This document shows positions 37,001-44,458 of a stretch of DNA of 64,000 nucleotides, piece after piece (positions within the stretch are counted from its first letter, which is position 1; every line of letters begins with the position of its first letter). Below the pieces are notes generated by a model. That model was not told where the DNA came from, did no database searches, and worked only from the letters and a program-made list of their open reading frames with translations. The translations under genes and the position numbers were made by a program. The DNA lies in the NCBI RefSeq assembly GCF_001404985.1, contig NZ_JRLF01000011.1, positions 248,001 through 312,000 on the forward strand. The letters run 5' to 3'. The stretch is from Flavobacterium aquidurense (GTDB lineage Bacteria > Bacteroidota > Bacteroidia > Flavobacteriales > Flavobacteriaceae).

Positions 37001-38169
37001 TTAAGATATCACACGATAATGAGCATCTTTTTATAGCTGTAGAAGATTCAGGAGTGGGAATTGCTGAGGAACATATCGATAAGATTTTTGATTTATTTTT
37101 TGAAGTTCCACTGCATAAAAGCATCCAGAAAAACTATAATAAAGGAACCGGAATTGGGCTTTCGATTGTTAAAAACATTGTAAAACTCCATAAAGGAAAT
37201 ATAGACGTAACCAATAAAAAGCCCGAAGGTGTGGTTTTTACAGTGACACTTCCTTTAGGACGAGCGCACCTTTTAGACAATGAGATTATCAGCGATTTTA
37301 AAATTAGTGATGACATCGATCAATACACCGCACAATTAGAAAAAACAGCAATAACAGAACCGGAAGATATTGATGACTTTGTGGTAAATGATGAAAAACA
37401 AACCATCCTGATTGTCGAAGATCATAAAGTCCTTCGATCATTTATGAAAAATCTGCTAAAAGAGGATTATAATGTTATTGAAGCCGAAAATGGAAAAGTA
37501 GCGTTCGAAAAAGCCCTTCAGCATGTTCCTAATTTAATAATCAGCGACGTTATTATGCCGGAAATGGTAGGGACAGAACTTTGCTCTAAAATCAAAGAGA
37601 ATTTAAAAACAAGTCATATTCCGGTTATTCTCCTGACATCAAGAACGTCATTGGTTTATAAATTTGAAGGTTTAGAAAGCGGTGCTGATGATTATATCAG
37701 TAAGCCTTTTAATTTAATTGAGTTTAAACTCCGTGTTAAAAACCTGTTGAATTCTACTGAACGCCTAAAAAACAAATTTGCAAGCGAGGACAATTTTATT
37801 CCATCAGAAATCACCGTTTCATCCTTAGACGAAGAGTTATTAAAGAAAGCATTTAAAATTGTCGAGGAAAATATTTCGAACGAACAATTTGATATTCCGT
37901 TTTTCTGTACAGAATTAGGTGTGAGCAGGACTATGTTATTCTTAAAAATAAAAGCCTGGACAAATTTTACGCCAAACGAATTCATACATGAAATACGATT
38001 AAAACGCGCTGCACAATTATTAGAACAAAACAAATTAAATGTTTCTGAAATCAGTTATAAAGTAGGTTTCAATAATCCGAAATACTTTAGTAAATGCTTC
38101 CAAAAAAAGTATGGGGAAACACCAACTCAGTTTGCTGACAAATTTTTTAAATCTTCTTCGATAATTTAG
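34078..38169 (+). CDS. Hybrid two-component system regulator (HTCS)
   Basis: This 1363-residue one-protein signalling system combines a periplasmic sensor with a cytoplasmic kinase and DNA-binding output. It has a signal peptide (1-19), a two-bladed propeller sensor with repeated WFGT/WIGT motifs (about 25-670), a Y_Y_Y domain (about 700-780), a transmembrane helix (about 787-810), HisKA with phosphorylated H845 (ISHEFRTPL), HATPase (N-box SNAFRYTP, G-boxes DSGVGI and GTGIGLS), a receiver with D1157 (IISDVIMPE) and an AraC HTH (about 1255-1355). It directly precedes susC and is the expected sensor of an oligosaccharide from the local polymer. Confidence 0.96.
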   Translation: MKYKVAFLLIAAIFGNVFSQNKYRLKNISTTDGLSQSSVIAIHQDKFGQMWFGTRDGLNKYDGSKFTVFRNDVTNKNSISNNDILSVEEDKKGKIWVGTYNGLNCYNPVKNTFKRYLHTKTNHTISSNAIWSIKEIGDEMWFGTSKGLTIYNQKSKQFISVFHSDTDTSTLPSNNILSILKTKKGEIWIGTTKGLCQLSSRKNGKLFFRNYPLNATDQLNVQAITEDDSGNLWIGTKNKGLLKFDKTSNAFVSFLSQDQYREINTDIRSLAIDNQGSLWIGTYDGIYILGKDKSIQKINNSNNSNGIDKVKSVYIDKKGSVWIGCYYKGVNIWDISNVNFSNYNQNSKKIPMSFDVVSSIIADKNQNIYFGTEGGGITIYNKNTEAVNYINSKSGQTVKNDIKSMCLSGDILWIGTFSKGLSAYNVISKRIEDNRIAADLNILLKESGVYSIKAEGNDIIWIGTFGKGLIRYNTISKTFETIGNDTTKPNYLTNNIVRTILVDQKKGIWTGTQNGLNYIPLNNFSPERYSIKHYFFDSASASGDDILTLFQDSQKKIWVGTKAKGLHYFDGKKFNKINLRVGNTVITSIHSILEDDDKNLWISTNQGIIKYSTTLKTVVIYDQKDGLASNEFNDNAALKLNSNQFYFGSPSGATYFDAKKISLNTYAPKVLITNLKIKNQTIHANDSLGILEKSIGYTKTITLDYDKANFSIDFAIPSYIRSKNNQYSYRMVGLENNWTVTKSTEAIFAIQNPGTYTFEVKGANNDGVWNKKTTTLTVIVKPAPWRSIWAFLLYGIVIGLGLYGLIWIMKSKARLKQKLELEYLETKRIEENNIAKLDFFTNISHEFRTPLTLILGPLQQILANYNGTNEMYKKLLVIEGSANHLLSLINRLMDFRKLENHQVTLESAEGNIVKFTKEIFLSFIEYAKDGGYTYTFESSHEEILVYFDRYKLERVFYNLISNAFRYTPKGGNIHLKISHDNEHLFIAVEDSGVGIAEEHIDKIFDLFFEVPLHKSIQKNYNKGTGIGLSIVKNIVKLHKGNIDVTNKKPEGVVFTVTLPLGRAHLLDNEIISDFKISDDIDQYTAQLEKTAITEPEDIDDFVVNDEKQTILIVEDHKVLRSFMKNLLKEDYNVIEAENGKVAFEKALQHVPNLIISDVIMPEMVGTELCSKIKENLKTSHIPVILLTSRTSLVYKFEGLESGADDYISKPFNLIEFKLRVKNLLNSTERLKNKFASEDNFIPSEITVSSLDEELLKKAFKIVEENISNEQFDIPFFCTELGVSRTMLFLKIKAWTNFTPNEFIHEIRLKRAAQLLEQNKLNVSEISYKVGFNNPKYFSKCFQKKYGETPTQFADKFFKSSSII

Positions 38170-38192
38170 GGAATTCGTTATTTTAAACGGTT

Positions 38193-38230
38193 AAAAAAAG
38201 GGTATCTGTATTTTTAGATACCCTTTTTTG
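38193..38230 (+). terminator. Strong intrinsic terminator after the HTCS gene
   Basis: An aaaaaaagggtatct/agatacccttttttg hairpin with a short loop is followed by a T tract. It separates the regulator transcript from the susC operon. Confidence 0.85.
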
Positions 38231-38254
38231 TATTTCTATATCCTTCGCCACTCC

Positions 38255-38262
38255 TACATTTG
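38255..38262 (+). promoter_or_regulatory. Candidate -7 box of the susC operon
   Basis: TACATTTG followed by C matches TAnnTTTGY and is the same octamer as the uronate operon box. The nearest upstream TTG is 24 bases away rather than 19, so the -33 element is weak, as often at activator-dependent promoters. Transcription would start near 38267-38269. Confidence 0.5.
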
Positions 38263-38267
38263 CCCTT

Positions 38268-38360
38268 ATGAAGATCACAAAAACAAAATTCATATTGCTG
38301 CAAGTTCTATTTGTACTGCTCATAATAGGAATGAGTTTATTGCTCTTTTATTTTATCTAA
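38268..38360 (+). CDS. Putative 30-residue hydrophobic peptide upstream of susC
   Basis: An ATG-initiated frame of 30 codons begins MKITKTKFILLQVLFVLLII and ends LLLFYFI followed by TAA: a basic N-terminus followed by one unbroken membrane helix. It lies between the HTCS terminator and susC, starting at or next to the predicted transcription start, so its message could be leaderless. I know of no family for it. Chance occurrence in AT-rich DNA is possible, although the charge pattern is that of a real membrane peptide. Confidence 0.4.
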   Translation: MKITKTKFILLQVLFVLLIIGMSLLLFYFI

Positions 38361-38383
38361 CATTAACCTAAAAACCAAAATGA

Positions 38384-41300
38384 ATGTTTACAAACCAAAA
38401 TTTCAAATCGCTTAAATGGTATTTGTCGGTAGCTTTTTTACTGGTAAATATCGTTATGAATGCACAGGAAAAAAAAGTCACCGGAAAAGTCACTTCTAGC
38501 GAAGACTTACTGGGACTTCCTGGTGCGAATGTTTATATCAAAGGTTCTTCTGTAGGAGGATCTGCAGATATGGATGGAAACTATAGCGTAATCGTTTCTG
38601 ATAAAAACGCTGTCTTAGTATTCAATTATGTAGGATATCAGACTGTCGAAATTCCGTTAGGCAATAAAACAGTAGTCAATGTAAGCCTTAAACCTGATAC
38701 TAAAAATCTGGACGAGGTAATTGTTGTAGGTTATGGTACTCGTAAAAAAAGCGACATAACAGGTTCTGTATCCTCTGTCACGGCAAAGGAGCTTACGGCT
38801 TACCCAACATTAAACGCAGAACAGGCTTTACAAGGTCGTGCAGCGGGTGTTTCGGTACAGTCTAATAATGGTGGAGAACCAGGCGCACCGGTAAAAATCA
38901 GGGTTCGTGGAGGAACATCCATCAATGCCAGCGGAGATGCTCTTATTGTGGTTGATGGTTTTGCAGGAGTTGCTATGCCAGCGCCTAGTGATATTGCATC
39001 TATTGAGGTCCTAAAAGATGCATCGGCTACAGCCATCTACGGATCCAGAGGTTCAAACGGGGTTATTATGGTGACGACCAAAAAAGGGAAACCGGGGAAA
39101 CCGGTTATCGAATTCAGTAATTCAACATCTGTACAATCTGTCAACAATAAATTGCATTTATTAAATGCTGATCAGTTTGTGGCCTATCGCAAAAGTTTTA
39201 CAACACATACCGCTGCAGGTTCTGACACAGACTGGCAAGATGTAATTTATCGTGAAGGAATGATTTCAAATACTCAATTATCATTCTCCGGAGGTTCTGA
39301 TAAAGTGAGGTATTATGTTTCCGGAAACTATTTTAATCAAAACGGAGTCGTGATTAATTCAGGAATCGATAAATACACTATTGTAAGTAATCTTGAAGCT
39401 GATTTATCAGACAAGTTTAAAGTAGGATTGAATTTATTTCAAAGCAAACAAAACAAAGAAGGAATTATAAGCCAAACTGGCGCCGGAGGAACTGGTGCTG
39501 CGGGTGTAATTGCTGCTGCTTACAGGTTTATGCCGGATAAAGGAATCTATAATGCTGACGGATCGTATACGACAACGGCTCCAATTGGTGACGATATTGA
39601 CAATCCGTATGCAACAGCAATGGAAAACATTCTTGAAACAGTTTCTATCGTAAACAGAAGTAACTTTTTTGCATCATATCAAATTACTAAAGATTTAAAT
39701 TTTAAAACAACTTTAGGATTAACAGATAATAATTCGCAAACCGGACGCTATATTCCGTCAACTTTAATTGCAGGAAAAAACATTAAAGGAGAAGCTTCTG
39801 TGACCAATACGAGATTTTCATCTTTCCTGACTGAAAATTATCTGACGTTTAAACGTGAAATTATCGATAAAGGAATCTTAACGGTTCTTGGAGGATATTC
39901 CTATCAAAAAAACAAAAATGAACGTGCTTTTGCTGCTTCAAGAGGATTTTTGACCAATACAAATTCGTATCATAATTTAGGCGCGGGAACTGTATTCCTG
40001 AAACCGGAATCGAGCTTGTCTGAAACGGAATTAATTTCGGCTTTCGGTAGATTGAATTTTGATTATGACGATAAATATTTGTTCACGTTTACCGCACGTC
40101 GCGATGGTTCTTCAAGCTTTAGTGAAAACTATAAATATGGAACATTTCCTTCCGGAGCGATTGGATGGAATATTAGCAAGGAAAATTTCTTAAAAGACAA
40201 TAAAACAGTTTCTAATCTTAAATTGAGAGCCAGTTATGGTGCAACCGGAAATCCGTCTATTGATGCCTATTCTACTCTGTCAAGATTTTCAGAAATTTAT
40301 GATGTAAGTGGTGACGTGATTGTAAATGCCGTTCAATTGACGTCATTAAACAACCCGAATTTAAAATGGGAAACATCATATCAGCAGGATTACGGAATTG
40401 ATTTGGGTTTATTTGATAACAGAATCAGCATCACAGCAGATTATTATAAAACAATTACCAAAGATTTATTGTTCAACAGGCCTTTACCCGGAGTTTCAGG
40501 AATTGGTTCGCAACTGCAAAATGTGGGAGAATTAGAGAACAAAGGCTGGGAATTGGGTATTAATACCAAAAACTTTATTGGTGCAGATTTTACATGGTCA
40601 ACAAGTTTTAATATTTCTTCGAACAAAAACAAAGTATTGAAACTGGCAGATAACAAAGATCTATTGATCAACTCTACGCCTGGACATTTTCTTGCTACAG
40701 ATTCTCAGATTTTAAGAGTAGGTCAGCCGGTTGGTTCGTTCTTCGGGTTTATTTATGATGGTGTAATACAGCAAGGTGAAACTGTTCTTCCCGGAAATTT
40801 TGAAACTGTTGCAGGTGGAGAAAAATTCAGGGATGTAAATGGTGACGGAAAACTGGATTCTAACGATAAAACCATTATTGGAAATCCTAATCCTGATTTC
40901 ATTTTTGGTTTCAATAATGATTTTACCTATAAAAACATCGACCTGAATATCTTCTTTCAGGGTTCAGAAGGGAATCAAATTTTAAATTATACTTTAATGG
41001 AATTGGCCTCAGGAAATAACAATGCTACGACAGAAGTTCTGGATGCCTGGACTCCAACCAATACAGATACAAATGTACCGGCAAATGCGGCAAGAACAAA
41101 AAGAGTTACTTCAAGATTTGTGTATGACGCGAGTTACATTCGTTTAAAAAATATCTCTATTGGATATAGTTTAGATGAAAAAGTAGTTTCGAAAATAGGA
41201 TTGAATAAAGTTCGTTTTTACATCAGTGCGCAAAACTTATGGACTATTACAAATTATCCGGGTTCTGATCCTGAGGTAAATTATCTTAATGATACCAATG

Positions 41301-41386
41301 CCAGAAGTAACACCAATTTAGGTCTGGATTATGGAAGTTACCCGAACGTAAGAACTTTCACTTTTGGTTTCAATATAAAATTCTAG
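38384..41386 (+). CDS. susC: SusC/RagA-type TonB-dependent outer membrane transporter
   Basis: This 1000-residue outer-membrane receptor imports oligosaccharides with its SusD partner. It has a signal region (about 10-28), a carboxypeptidase-regulatory-like domain (VTGKVTSSEDLLGLPGANVY, about 32-105), a TonB-box-like segment DEVIVVGYGTRKKSDITGSV (about 110-130), the plug with ALQGRAAGVSV and GSRGSNGVIMVTTKKG, and a C-terminal barrel ending in aromatic FGFNIKF. The ATG at 38384 is chosen because the ATG at 38380 opens a frame that stops after 11 codons. susD follows after 85 bases. The substrate is inferred from the neighbouring glucuronyl enzymes. Confidence 0.96.
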   Translation: MFTNQNFKSLKWYLSVAFLLVNIVMNAQEKKVTGKVTSSEDLLGLPGANVYIKGSSVGGSADMDGNYSVIVSDKNAVLVFNYVGYQTVEIPLGNKTVVNVSLKPDTKNLDEVIVVGYGTRKKSDITGSVSSVTAKELTAYPTLNAEQALQGRAAGVSVQSNNGGEPGAPVKIRVRGGTSINASGDALIVVDGFAGVAMPAPSDIASIEVLKDASATAIYGSRGSNGVIMVTTKKGKPGKPVIEFSNSTSVQSVNNKLHLLNADQFVAYRKSFTTHTAAGSDTDWQDVIYREGMISNTQLSFSGGSDKVRYYVSGNYFNQNGVVINSGIDKYTIVSNLEADLSDKFKVGLNLFQSKQNKEGIISQTGAGGTGAAGVIAAAYRFMPDKGIYNADGSYTTTAPIGDDIDNPYATAMENILETVSIVNRSNFFASYQITKDLNFKTTLGLTDNNSQTGRYIPSTLIAGKNIKGEASVTNTRFSSFLTENYLTFKREIIDKGILTVLGGYSYQKNKNERAFAASRGFLTNTNSYHNLGAGTVFLKPESSLSETELISAFGRLNFDYDDKYLFTFTARRDGSSSFSENYKYGTFPSGAIGWNISKENFLKDNKTVSNLKLRASYGATGNPSIDAYSTLSRFSEIYDVSGDVIVNAVQLTSLNNPNLKWETSYQQDYGIDLGLFDNRISITADYYKTITKDLLFNRPLPGVSGIGSQLQNVGELENKGWELGINTKNFIGADFTWSTSFNISSNKNKVLKLADNKDLLINSTPGHFLATDSQILRVGQPVGSFFGFIYDGVIQQGETVLPGNFETVAGGEKFRDVNGDGKLDSNDKTIIGNPNPDFIFGFNNDFTYKNIDLNIFFQGSEGNQILNYTLMELASGNNNATTEVLDAWTPTNTDTNVPANAARTKRVTSRFVYDASYIRLKNISIGYSLDEKVVSKIGLNKVRFYISAQNLWTITNYPGSDPEVNYLNDTNARSNTNLGLDYGSYPNVRTFTFGFNIKF

Positions 41387-41471
41387 TTTAAAAATCGCCA
41401 TGATTTCAAATTAAAAACAGAACTAAGAATGGCGAATCCATGTTCTATTAAAAATTAAACATTAACTACAC

Positions 41472-42983
41472 ATGAAAAAATATATAGCTTTTCTTTTCTT
41501 GGGAATATTCGCTTTTGGATGTTCTGATTTAGAAGAACATCCGGTAGGCGTTATTCGTCCAGATAACTTTTTTAATAATACAGATGATTTGCAAGCTGCT
41601 GTAAATGGAGCTTTTGCCAACATTGCCCATAATAATTATTGGGGAAGAGAATTTACAATTGCCTTAATGCTGCGTGACGACATGGCTGATATTGGTGACA
41701 GAACTACTCAGGCTGCACGTATCGATGTCAATGATATGAATATGAATGATACAAATGCGCTTGTGGCAAACTTCTGGCCTCAATCTTATATCATTATTAC
41801 AGCAGCAAATCAGGCTATTGAAGGCGCCAAAAAAACACCCGGAGATCCTGCAAAAGTAAATGCAATTGTGGCTCAGGCTCATTTTGCTAGAGCATTTGCT
41901 TACTATCATCTGGTTCGAATTTTTGGAGATATTCCGTATATTGATTTTGTCGTAAACGATGTTGCACAGGTAAACTCGCTAAGCAGAACCAAAGAAGCTG
42001 AAGTTTACACTAAAATCATTGCCGATTTAGAATTTGCAAAACAATGGCTGGACGATAAACCAAAGGTAAAAGCAGTTCCGGGAAAAGGTACTGCAGCCGG
42101 ATATCTGGCATCTGTTTACCTGACATTAGGAAATTATCAAAAAGCATACGACGAATCGAAATATGTTATTACAAACGAAGCAAAGTTTGGTTTAGGTTTA
42201 GATGCAAATTTTCAGGATTTGTTTAATGCTACAAAAGCAGCCGAACTTAAAGAACCTTTGTTTACAATCGATTTCAATAATTTAGTTTCAGGAAATTATG
42301 GTCAGGATTACACAGCCTTTTTTACCGGTTCCTTAAAAGATGAAAGCTACAGCTACGGACAGGGATTCTCTGTTGCCGTACCTTCTCTAAAAGTATTTAA
42401 CGATTGGGATAAAAGAGATTACAGAAGAGCGGTAAGTTTTGATACGATAATTAGAAAAAAAGTAGGGGCTAATTTGGTCGTTTTCCCTTCAAGCGATAAC
42501 GAAAAAGCGCCACGTCCGCATATTGCTAAATATTACCGTTTTCCTGGAAAAGCAGGTGCTAACGGAAGAACCTCGCAACACAATTACATCACCATGCGTT
42601 TTGCCGAAGTATTATTAACTGCTGCCGAAGCGCTTAACGAAATCTCTCCCGGAACAGCAGAAGCCGATGGTTATGTAAATCGAGTGCGTGCAAGAGCCAG
42701 AAATAAAAACGGAAAACTGGTTTCTTTTCCTGCAAATGTAACACCGGGATTATCTCAGGCTGATTTTAGAAAAATGGTCATCGACGAAAGAAGATTAGAA
42801 CTGGCTTTTGAGTATATAAGATGGTACGATATCAAAAGATTGAAAAACGGTCCAGAAGTTTTTGGTCCAAATGGATTTGAGCCACATCCTAATTTTAATC
42901 CAAACAAAGATTATTTATTTCCATTACCGGGAACTGAGTTAGCGATTAATCCTAATTTAAAACCGAATAATCCCGGTTATTAA
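41472..42983 (+). CDS. susD: SusD/RagB-type surface glycan-binding lipoprotein
   Basis: This 503-residue lipoprotein caps the SusC barrel and binds the oligosaccharide at the cell surface. The lipobox ends FAFGC (C17), and DLEEHPVG follows. Typical SusD features are PDNFFNNTDDLQAAVNGAF, HFARAFAYYHLVRIFGDIPY with TPR-like helices, and the C-terminal RLELAFEYIRWYDIKRL. The length is normal. It lies between susC and the GH88 gene in an apparent operon. Confidence 0.96.
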   Translation: MKKYIAFLFLGIFAFGCSDLEEHPVGVIRPDNFFNNTDDLQAAVNGAFANIAHNNYWGREFTIALMLRDDMADIGDRTTQAARIDVNDMNMNDTNALVANFWPQSYIIITAANQAIEGAKKTPGDPAKVNAIVAQAHFARAFAYYHLVRIFGDIPYIDFVVNDVAQVNSLSRTKEAEVYTKIIADLEFAKQWLDDKPKVKAVPGKGTAAGYLASVYLTLGNYQKAYDESKYVITNEAKFGLGLDANFQDLFNATKAAELKEPLFTIDFNNLVSGNYGQDYTAFFTGSLKDESYSYGQGFSVAVPSLKVFNDWDKRDYRRAVSFDTIIRKKVGANLVVFPSSDNEKAPRPHIAKYYRFPGKAGANGRTSQHNYITMRFAEVLLTAAEALNEISPGTAEADGYVNRVRARARNKNGKLVSFPANVTPGLSQADFRKMVIDERRLELAFEYIRWYDIKRLKNGPEVFGPNGFEPHPNFNPNKDYLFPLPGTELAINPNLKPNNPGY

Positions 42984-43001
42984 TTTAACGCAATAATTAT
43001 T

Positions 43002-43123
43002 GAACGCAGATGAAACGGATTCGCTATCGCGAAGACGCAGATTTTCGCAGATTTTTTTAAACTTTTTTTTAAATCCGTTTTTTTCCGCGTTTTCGCGATA
43101 GCGAATCCGTCGAATCCGCGTCT
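43002..43123. repeat. Inverted repeat, family C (tcgctatcgcga / tcgcgatagcga)
   Basis: Arms aacgcagatgaaacggattc plus gctatcgcgaagacgcag and ccgcgttttcgcgatagcga plus atccgtcgaatccgcgtc flank a T-rich centre between susD and the GH88 gene. A single related arm lies at about 2232-2285. Confidence 0.8.
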
Positions 43124-43173
43124 AAAATTTAGTCTAGAAACTAAAAACAACAACATTAGATTAATTAGTAAGT

Positions 43174-44352
43174 ATGAATAAAGTTAGTTTTTTTGCTTTA
43201 ATTCTAGGGTTTGCATTGCTGGCAACAGCGTGCAAATCCGGAATTAATTCTCCGCCTCAAAATACCTCTAAAACGATAGAAAACCTTCTGGAAATCCGAT
43301 ACAAAATGGTACTCGATTATCCTGTTGATTCGATGTCTATGCCCAGAAGTATGACCATCAAAACAAATGATATTAAAAAAGTTCCTTCAAGAGACTGGAC
43401 CAGCGGATTCTTTGCCGGAAATCTTTGGCAATTGTACCGATTGACAGGAAATACAGAATATAAAAAACAAGCCGAAAAATGGACCCCTTTCAGCAAAAAA
43501 GAAAGCGTAAACAGAAACTCTCATGATGTTGGTTTCAAGGTATATTGCGCTTATGGAGAAGCTTTAAAAGTCGAAAACAAACAAGAATACAAGAACGTAA
43601 TCATCAAAGGAGCTGAAACTTTATGCACTCGTTTTGATGCAAAAGTTGGTGCAATCCGTTCCTGGGATTTCAATAAGGAAATTTGGGATTATCCTGTAAT
43701 CATCGACAACATGATGAATCTCGAATTGCTTTTTGAAGCCAGTAAATTATCCGGAAACAAAAAGTACCAGGATATTGCCATCAAACATGCCAATACAACG
43801 CTCAAAAATCAGTTTAGACAAGATAATAGCTGTTATCATGTAATTGATTACGATCCTAATTCCGGAGCTGTCAGAAAGAAAACAACACTTCAGGGATATA
43901 ATGATGATTCGGTTTGGGCACGCGGACAAGGCTGGGCGGTTTACGGATTTACGATGTCGTACCGATATACAAAAGATCCCGCCTATCTAAAACAAGCCGA
44001 AGCAACCGCGCAATTTTTTATGACCGATAAAAACCTGCCGGAAGACGGGATTCCGTATTGGGATTTTAGAGATCCTGCAATTCCTAATTCCGCACGTGAT
44101 GTTTCTGCTGCAACCGTAATGGCTTCTGCTTTATATGAATTGTATGGCTATACTAAAAACAACCGTTATCTGGCTTTCGCCGATCAGATAATGGCGAGTC
44201 TGCATTCGGGTAAATACATTTTGGATCCTAAGATAAATGCGCCTTTTATATTGGATCACAGTACTGGAAACTGGCCAAAACACGACGAAATCGACGAACC
44301 TATAATCTATGCCGACTATTATTTTCTGGAAGCATTACTAAGAAGAAAGTAA
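43174..44352 (+). CDS. GH88 unsaturated glucuronyl hydrolase
   Basis: This 392-residue lipoprotein (lipobox LLATAC, C20) has an alpha6/alpha6 barrel of family GH88. The family removes the 4,5-unsaturated uronic acid left at the non-reducing end by polysaccharide lyases, by hydration of the double bond. Two conserved aspartates are in place, D118 (RNSHDVGF) and D178 (IIDNMMNLEL), together with WARGQGWAVYGF near 250. Its presence is strong evidence that a lyase acts on the imported polymer. It probably acts in the periplasm. Confidence 0.94.
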   Translation: MNKVSFFALILGFALLATACKSGINSPPQNTSKTIENLLEIRYKMVLDYPVDSMSMPRSMTIKTNDIKKVPSRDWTSGFFAGNLWQLYRLTGNTEYKKQAEKWTPFSKKESVNRNSHDVGFKVYCAYGEALKVENKQEYKNVIIKGAETLCTRFDAKVGAIRSWDFNKEIWDYPVIIDNMMNLELLFEASKLSGNKKYQDIAIKHANTTLKNQFRQDNSCYHVIDYDPNSGAVRKKTTLQGYNDDSVWARGQGWAVYGFTMSYRYTKDPAYLKQAEATAQFFMTDKNLPEDGIPYWDFRDPAIPNSARDVSAATVMASALYELYGYTKNNRYLAFADQIMASLHSGKYILDPKINAPFILDHSTGNWPKHDEIDEPIIYADYYFLEALLRRK

Positions 44353-44450
44353 CTAAGGGACTAAGGTTCTGAGGTTCAAAGCGACAAAGGTTTTTAGCCT
44401 TTAAGCCTATGCAACTTTGAACCTCAGAATCTTAGAACCTCAGAACCTAA
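44353..44450. repeat. Intergenic inverted repeat (ggttctgaggttcaaag)
   Basis: The arm aaggttctgaggttcaaag pairs with ctttgaacctcagaatctt, with a further agaacctcagaacct copy following. It lies between the GH88 stop and the GH2 start and contains a TTG (44417) that opens the downstream frame but is not a plausible start. Confidence 0.75.
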
Positions 44451-44458
44451 AAAAACCT

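Noticed and set aside
44417..44458. Upstream TTG start for the first GH2 gene.
   Set aside because: It lies in the right arm of an inverted repeat, and the signal peptide starts at the ATG at 44459.
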